The notes under the pieces were generated by a model. That model saw only the letters and a list, made by a program, of their open reading frames with translations. It did no database searches and was not told the origin of the DNA. A stretch of 64,000 bases of DNA from Kitasatospora indigofera (GTDB taxonomy: Bacteria; Actinomycetota; Actinomycetes; Streptomycetales; Streptomycetaceae): positions 1 to 64,000 of the forward strand of contig NZ_BNBO01000051.1 of the NCBI RefSeq assembly GCF_014655955.1. Reading direction: 5' to 3'. Position numbers and translations under genes: made by a program. Positions 58,946-64,000 of this stretch are shown piece after piece. The first letter of the stretch is position 1; every line of letters begins with the position of its first letter.

Positions 58946-61717
58946 GTGGAGTCGCTCGCGTCGCCCATCGTGGGCCGGGAGGCGGAGGAATCGGTGCTCT
59001 CCTCGTTCGTCACCTCGACCGGGGGCCAGGCCCTCGTGGTGAGGGGCGAGACGGGCGTGGGGAAGAGCGCGCTGCTGAAGCACGTCGCCGAGCGGGCCGC
59101 GGGCGCCGGGTTCCGGGTGGTCCGGGCGGTCGGTGTCGAGGCCGAGTCGAACCTGCCCTTCGCCGGCCTGCACCAGCTGCTGCATCCGCTGCTCGGGCAC
59201 GCCGAGCAGCTGGACGGCGTCCACCGGGTCGCCTTCGACGTGGTGTTCGGGCGGAGCCGGGCGGACGCCCCGTCCGTCATGACGCTGGGCACCGCGGTGC
59301 TGGACCTGATCACCGTCGCGGCCGCGCAGTCACGCCTGCTGCTGGTCCTCGACGACGGCCAGTGGTTCGACGCGGCCAGCACCGCGGTCTGCGGCTTCGT
59401 GGGCCGTCGTCTCGCCGGCAGCACCGTGAAGCTGCTGGTCGCCATGCGCCCGGAGGCGGCCTCGGGCTTCGAGTCGGCCGCCCTCCCGGTGCTCCCGCTG
59501 CCACCGCTGTCCGAGCCCGCCGCGACCCACCTGCTGGACACCCGGCACCCGCGACTGGACCCGAAGGTCCGCCGCCGGGTCCTGGAGGAGGCCCAGGGGA
59601 ACCCCCTCGCACTGCTGGAACTCCCCTCCTACCTCGGCGCCAACACCGCCGAGCACACCTTCGACATGCTGTCCGGGTACGGGCTCGTCCCCCTGCTCGA
59701 CCGGTTCCAGCAGGTGTACGGGGCGCGCCTCGCCGCTCTCGGGCCGGCCATGCGGGCGGAGCTCCTGCTCGGCGCGCTGGACGGTGTCCACGCCGGAGCG
59801 GTGACCGGCCTCCCGGGATCCGCGCGGTACCGCATGCGGGACGTCGACGAGGCGGTGGCGGCAGGCCTGCTGGACCTGGACCCGGACAGCGGGGAGTTCG
59901 TGTTCCGGCACCCGCTGGTGCGCTCGACGGTCGTCCGGTCGGCCGCCCCGAACGCCCGCCGGGCCGCCCACGGCACCCTGGCGCAGGTGCACCGCAACGA
60001 CGTCGAACGCCGGGCCACGCACCTGGCCGCCGCCACGGTCGACCCGGACGAGGGCGTCGCCGCGGCCCTGCAGGAGGCGGCGGAGTCGGCGACCCGGCGA
60101 GGCGGCGCCGCCGCCGCGGTGACCTGGCTGACCCGCGCGGCGGAGCTGAGCGAGACCCGCGAGGACCGGTCCCGCCGGCTGGCGAACGCCGCGTTCGTCG
60201 CCGGGCACGCCGGACTGCTCGACCGGGCCCAGCGGCTCCTCGACACCGACCGCGGGCCGAGCGAGAACGAATCCACCGCCTCGGTGCTGGTCTCCGCGTA
60301 CGCCGCGCTCTACGAGGACGGCGACGTGCGGTCCTCGCACCGGCAGCTGACAGCGGCCGTCGAGCGGAAGCGGGACAGCGGGGCGGCCGGACCGGACGAG
60401 GAGCTCACCAGGCTGGTCAACCTCCTGCTGGCCATCAGCCAGTACGCCGGCGACCGCGACGCCTGGCAGCGGACCCACCGCCTGCTGGACTCGCTGGGGG
60501 ACCTCGTCCCCCCGATGTCGCGGATCTACCAGGACGCCTGGAGCGACGTGGTCCGCCGGGGCCGCGGCGTCCAGGAGCGGGTGGCCTCGGCCTACGCCGC
60601 CTTCCCGCACCTCGACCCGTGGGACATCACCCGGCTCGGCGTCGCCGCCTACCACGTCGACACCCTGGGGGAGCACCGGAGGCACCTCGCCCGCAGCGTG
60701 GAGCGCGAACTGCGGACCGGAGCCGTGATGAACGGCATGACCATGCTGCACCTGATCACGCTCGACCAGATCGCCTCGGGCGACTGGGAGGCCGGCGAGG
60801 AGACCGGGCAGCGGGTACTGGAACTGACCACGGCGCACGGCAACGTGCTCTTCGCCCATCACAGCCGGGCCTACCTGGCGCTGCTCGCCGCCCTGCGCGG
60901 CGACCTCGACCGGGCCCGCGAGCTGCGGTCCGTCGTCGACCGCTGGGCCCGCCCCCGCAGGATCGGCTTCCTCACCCAGATCGCCGACGCCGTGGCGACG
61001 ACGGTCGCCCTGAGCGAGGGGGACTACGAGAGCGCCTACCTCTGCGCGACCGGCATCACCGCGCCCGGCACCTTCGAACCCGGTGCGCACCAGGCCCCGC
61101 GCACCCTGCTCGACCTGGTCGAGGCCGCCCTGCACACCGGCCGGGCCCGGGAGGCCCGCGACCACGCCCTGGCGGCGCAGGCGGCGCACCTGCCGGACGT
61201 CTCACCCCGTCTCGCCCTGGTCACCTTCGGGGCGCTCGCCATGACGGCCGAGGACAACGACCGGGCGGCCGAGCTGTTCCGGCGGGCCGAGACGCACCCC
61301 GGCGCCGCGGACTTCCCCTTCGAACGGGCCCGCATCCGCCTGGCGCACGGCGTCCGGCTGCGCCACAGCCAGGGGCCAAGGGCCGCCCGGCAACTGCTGG
61401 GCCAGGCCGCCGAGACCTTCGAACGCCTCGGCGCCCGGGCCTGGGCCGAGCGGGCGCACGCCGAACTGCGCGCCTGCGGGGCGCCCGCCCAGCACCGCTC
61501 CACCGACCCGGCGGCGCTGACCTGGCAGGAGCACCGGATCGCCGACCTCGCCGCACGCGGCCTGACCAACAAGGAGATCGGGGAGCGGACCCACCTGTCC
61601 CCGCGCACCGTCAGTTCCCACCTGTACCGGGTGTTCCCCAAGCTGGGCATCACCTCGCGGGCGGCCCTGCGCGACGCCCTGGCGGCGATCCCGGACGACG
61701 CCGGAGCGGGATCGTAG
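58946..61717 (+). CDS. LAL-type (large ATP-binding) LuxR-family transcriptional regulator
   Basis: The 923-residue protein starts at a GTG after GAAGGGAG. The N-terminal STAND-type ATPase has IVGREAE, Walker A GETGVGKSALL and Walker B LLLVLDDGQWFD. The middle (about 330-830) is helical, TPR-like repeats. The C-terminal LuxR helix-turn-helix (about 855-915) reads LTWQEHRIADLAARGLTNKE, then LSPRTVSSHLYRVFPKLGI. LAL proteins activate pathway genes in response to ligands or ATP. No obvious target cluster adjoins it; the SRPBCC and membrane genes upstream are candidates. Confidence 0.93.
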   Translation: MESLASPIVGREAEESVLSSFVTSTGGQALVVRGETGVGKSALLKHVAERAAGAGFRVVRAVGVEAESNLPFAGLHQLLHPLLGHAEQLDGVHRVAFDVVFGRSRADAPSVMTLGTAVLDLITVAAAQSRLLLVLDDGQWFDAASTAVCGFVGRRLAGSTVKLLVAMRPEAASGFESAALPVLPLPPLSEPAATHLLDTRHPRLDPKVRRRVLEEAQGNPLALLELPSYLGANTAEHTFDMLSGYGLVPLLDRFQQVYGARLAALGPAMRAELLLGALDGVHAGAVTGLPGSARYRMRDVDEAVAAGLLDLDPDSGEFVFRHPLVRSTVVRSAAPNARRAAHGTLAQVHRNDVERRATHLAAATVDPDEGVAAALQEAAESATRRGGAAAAVTWLTRAAELSETREDRSRRLANAAFVAGHAGLLDRAQRLLDTDRGPSENESTASVLVSAYAALYEDGDVRSSHRQLTAAVERKRDSGAAGPDEELTRLVNLLLAISQYAGDRDAWQRTHRLLDSLGDLVPPMSRIYQDAWSDVVRRGRGVQERVASAYAAFPHLDPWDITRLGVAAYHVDTLGEHRRHLARSVERELRTGAVMNGMTMLHLITLDQIASGDWEAGEETGQRVLELTTAHGNVLFAHHSRAYLALLAALRGDLDRARELRSVVDRWARPRRIGFLTQIADAVATTVALSEGDYESAYLCATGITAPGTFEPGAHQAPRTLLDLVEAALHTGRAREARDHALAAQAAHLPDVSPRLALVTFGALAMTAEDNDRAAELFRRAETHPGAADFPFERARIRLAHGVRLRHSQGPRAARQLLGQAAETFERLGARAWAERAHAELRACGAPAQHRSTDPAALTWQEHRIADLAARGLTNKEIGERTHLSPRTVSSHLYRVFPKLGITSRAALRDALAAIPDDAGAGS

Positions 61718-61771
61718 CCGGGACGGCCCGGGGAATTCTCCGGCGCCCCAGGGCTCGCGCCCCGCGAGGTG

Positions 61772-62323
61772 CTATCCGGCGGCCGCGGCCCCGGGGGCGC
61801 CGCCGTCCAGGGTGTACATCACGGACCGCTCCTCCTTGTGACGCCGCACCTGGCCCTTCGCGACCAAGGACTCCAGGGTGTTCCGCACGACCTGCGGGGT
61901 CGGCTCCCGAGCCGGGTGCCTCGCCATCAGCTCGTCGCGCAGGTCCTTCGCCAGGCGCGGCTCGCCGTACCCGGCGAGCAGCTCCAGGAGGATGTCTCCC
62001 AGCAACGGCCGCGGTGCCTTCGCCGTCCCGCCGGACTTCGCGGCGGCCGCGGATGACGCCGCCGTACCGGGGACGGACTTCGCGCGCCGCTGCCGCCGGG
62101 CGGGTGCCGGCTCGTCCTGGGGCTGCTCCGGGAGGGGGGAGGGCTCCGCGCCGTCCTGGTAGTGCTCGGCCAGTGTCATGATGTCGATCAGGAGCGCCTC
62201 CTCCTGCTGCAGCGACCTGAGTTTCTCGGTCAGGTCCTGCTGTCGGCGGCGGTTCTCCTCCAGATCCGACGCGGCCTGTGCGACGTACCGCGATCGGAGC
62301 GTGTCGGCTGATTGGCTGGTCAC
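61772..62323 (-). CDS. Coiled-coil plus winged-helix regulatory protein
   Basis: A GTG start after GGAGGAG gives 183 residues. The N-terminus (about 15-55) is a coiled coil (AASDLEENRRRQQDLTEKLR). A Pro/Ala-rich linker (about 58-105) follows. The C-terminus (about 106-172) is a winged helix-turn-helix (ILLELLAGYGEPRLAKDLRD, TPQVVRNTLESLVAKGQV, then a Y-T-L wing). Single genes of this shape occur in streptomycetes, with no assigned function. Dimerisation through the coiled coil and DNA binding are inferred. It converges with the LAL regulator. Confidence 0.8.
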   Translation of the reverse strand: MTSQSADTLRSRYVAQAASDLEENRRRQQDLTEKLRSLQQEEALLIDIMTLAEHYQDGAEPSPLPEQPQDEPAPARRQRRAKSVPGTAASSAAAAKSGGTAKAPRPLLGDILLELLAGYGEPRLAKDLRDELMARHPAREPTPQVVRNTLESLVAKGQVRRHKEERSVMYTLDGGAPGAAAAG

Positions 62324-62840
62324 AACCGGTCACTCCTCCGTACATGGGATGGTGCTGCGTATGTCTCGATGCCGAGGTCCGGGACACCTGGACGGGTGCC
62401 GGGGTGGTGCGGAGGCCGGCAAACGTGGTTCGCCACCGTACCGCCCTGAGCACCGCCTCCCTCGGATACCTGCCCCGAGGTGTGCCGGTGAACCGCCGGC
62501 GGCGACCATCCTGGCACATCTCCTGCCCGCCCGTGCCGGTGCCCGGGATCCTGGGGCCCGGCGCGACGAGGACGGTCCCCGGGTGCCGCAGCCGGGCGGC
62601 CGCGCCGGGGAGCGGACGACGGCCGGCCCGGCCGGGCCGCCGTCATGGGTCACACATGTTGCGCTCCCCGCGATACGGACATACGTTTCTCCGGTGCGGT
62701 CGTGGCCCTGATCCCGGCGAGGTGCCCCGGGACACACCTGCGGGTCCGCCCACCTGGAGCATGGCCGGGCCCGCCCCGAGGGACCGGGCCCCGCCGACGG
62801 CCCGGGCCGAGTCCGCCGCGGCGGTGGGAGGAAGACCCCC
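62324..62840. other. Intergenic region between divergent winged-helix and hypothetical genes
   Basis: 517 nt with no supported gene. AT-richer patches near 62336-62375 and 62650-62700 (CACACATGTTGCG, GGACATACGTTTCTCC) are the probable promoter areas of the two divergent genes. Confidence 0.4.
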
Positions 62841-63449
62841 TTGTACGTCCTGGTGCCCGACGACCCGGTGTTCTTCGCCAAGTTCCAGAGCCTGGAGGAC
62901 CTGCTCCTGCGCTGCCTGTACGTCCTTCAGGTGGAGGGAGTCGACTCCGAGGAGGCGCGCCTGGTCGCCGACGCGTACGACAGCTGGGTCAGGGTGCTGC
63001 TGAAGCTTCCGCTGTGGTCCCGCCGGCGGGAGGACGCGACCGACCTCTCGCGGACCGACTACAAGCTCTACGCCCCGGGGGGCGCCGAGCTGACGAGCCT
63101 GTACCCGGTGGAACTCGCGGTCGGCGACGTCGAGCAACTGTGGCTCTGCCTGCGGGTCCTCCGCGACTCCGGGGCGGAGCGGACGGGTGCGCCGCTCCTG
63201 GCGGCCGGCGCGGCCGGAACCGCGCCGGAGCACCTGATCGGTGTCTTCCGGCGCGTGGTGGGCGTGCTGCTGCTGCCGGCACCGCCCGAGCTGACGCGGA
63301 CGCTGCGCCAGGTCCTCTCAGGCGCGCCCGCGGTGACCCTCGGGCACCGTGAGGAGGCCCAGTACCGGCGCTACTGCACGACCCTCGTGCGGCTCCTCAG
63401 CTCCGGCGACGGGTTCGGCTACCGGAATCACCTGGCCATGTACCGGTGA
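62841..63449 (+). CDS. Hypothetical protein
   Basis: A TTG start 8 nt after GGGAGGAAG gives 202 residues; a later in-frame start is possible. The protein is mostly helical with an acidic N-terminal half (YVLVPDDPVFFAKFQSLEDL, then LYVLQVEGVDSEEARLVADA). It ends GDGFGYRNHLAMYR. No signal, membrane segment or known motif is seen, and no function can be assigned. Confidence 0.65.
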   Translation: MYVLVPDDPVFFAKFQSLEDLLLRCLYVLQVEGVDSEEARLVADAYDSWVRVLLKLPLWSRRREDATDLSRTDYKLYAPGGAELTSLYPVELAVGDVEQLWLCLRVLRDSGAERTGAPLLAAGAAGTAPEHLIGVFRRVVGVLLLPAPPELTRTLRQVLSGAPAVTLGHREEAQYRRYCTTLVRLLSSGDGFGYRNHLAMYR

Positions 63450-63977
63450 GGTGACGGGAGAGCCGGTCGCTCCGGTCACCCCTTCGTCCCCCGCACCGGC
63501 GCGATCCTCGTCCACGCCGGCCGCGGCCGGCCGTCGCGCTCGTCCTGACCGGGCACCGGCGCCGTGCGCCGCGCGCGCTCCGCAGGAGCGCCCCGGGCGG
63601 TGGGACCGTCGAATGACCTAGGGCGCCACGGCCACGCGCCGGCCACGGTACCCGTCCGAGGCCGTCACCCCGCCGAAGTCACCGCGACGACCTGCGCTTT
63701 CGGCGCCGCGGCCGGGGCCCGGCCGGTCCGGCGGGCCGCCCCCGGGCGCCGGCTGCCGCCGCCGTCAACTGACTGATGTGCGCTCCCCCCGCACCGGGCC
63801 AGTCTGAATCCCGTCAGCAGCGGACCGCACGGCGCCCCTTCCCGGCCGCGTGCACCCCGCGCCCACGGCCCGCGACCGGCCGTCCCGCCGGCTCCTGGCC
63901 CGCCCACCCGCCCCCGACGCACGCACCACCGCGTCCCGGCGGACCGAAACGACCCCACTACCTTGGACGGTACATCG
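63450..63977. other. Gene-free region with the second 20-bp repeat
   Basis: No gene supported in 528 nt. CCGTCAACTGACTGATGTGC lies at 63762-63781, 196 nt before the next start. The sequence around it is GC-rich with no coding bias. Confidence 0.45.
63762..63781 (+). repeat. Exact 20-bp repeat, copy 2
   Basis: Identical to 56616-56635. See that entry for the sequence and the possible shared control. Confidence 0.7.
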
Positions 63978-64000
63978 ATGAATCGACTTCTGACGGTCCT
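63978..64000 (+). CDS. Possible gene start at the right edge
   Basis: ATG AAT CGA CTT CTG ACG GTC, reading MNRLLTV, begins here after an AT-richer stretch. Only seven codons are in the window and no clear ribosome site is seen, so it is tentative. Confidence 0.25.

Noticed and set aside
1..64000. CRISPR arrays, insertion sequences, integrases, rRNA and tRNA genes
   Set aside because: None found: no regularly spaced repeats, transposase or integrase motifs, or complete tRNA cloverleaf were seen.

Overview
The DNA is very GC-rich, with strong third-position G/C bias, frequent GTG starts, Sec and Tat export signals and many actinomycete families. It fits a Streptomyces- or Kitasatospora-like chromosome. 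No rRNA, tRNA, insertion sequence or CRISPR array was found.

Positions 1-42469 are dominated by secreted polysaccharide-degrading enzymes. They are: a GH127 arabinofuranosidase-like enzyme and a GH2 enzyme with an arabinose-binding CBM42 (672-5602); a ricin-module beta-helix protein, probably a GH55-like beta-1,3-glucanase (5744-7969); a GH18 chitinase with CBM5/12 (10979-12277); a GH16 laminarinase-like enzyme with three F5/8C modules (15053-17218); a plant-cell-wall block of GH5, GH9 and GH10 enzymes, each with CBM2 (17527-23694); a GH18-ricin chitinase followed by an alginate-lyase-family protein (37488-40117); and a divergent GH30-ricin enzyme (40574-42469). Operator-like sites suggest separate control of sub-groups: a perfect CebR box before GH5, DasR (dre)-like sites before the first chitinase and near the beta-helix gene, and AACGTT-centred palindromes before GH127. 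Between these lie a TetR/flavin monooxygenase pair, a VOC protein, two different PI-PLC-type phosphodiesterases, an ABC exporter, a quinone-oxidoreductase-like enzyme and a DUF2252 protein.

Positions 31927-36764 hold a compact class III lanthipeptide locus on the minus strand: LanKC synthetase, a 45-residue precursor gene that is easily missed, and one ABC exporter. A strong hairpin lies between precursor and exporter. The precursor core has two S-x-x-S-x-x-x-C motifs.

Positions 44647-48266 hold a type III polyketide synthase, an ICMT-like methyltransferase and a flavoprotein in the order of the srsABC phenolic-lipid operon, divergent from a UbiA prenyltransferase. Both divergent genes appear to have leaderless promoters.

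Positions 48852-51527 carry a large membrane-anchored TPR-like protein of unknown function. Its base composition is clearly lower in GC and it has a TTA codon, so it looks acquired. A gene-poor stretch with decayed coding sequence follows.

Positions 52271-64000 are a mixed region: an F420/NADP oxidoreductase-like protein, a HAD hydrolase, two alpha/beta hydrolases, a Bax-inhibitor-1-like membrane protein, an SRPBCC protein behind a large inverted repeat, a LAL-type LuxR regulator, a winged-helix protein and small unknowns. An exact 20-bp sequence occurs twice here, 7.1 kb apart.

Functions come from motifs and family knowledge; no database search was run.
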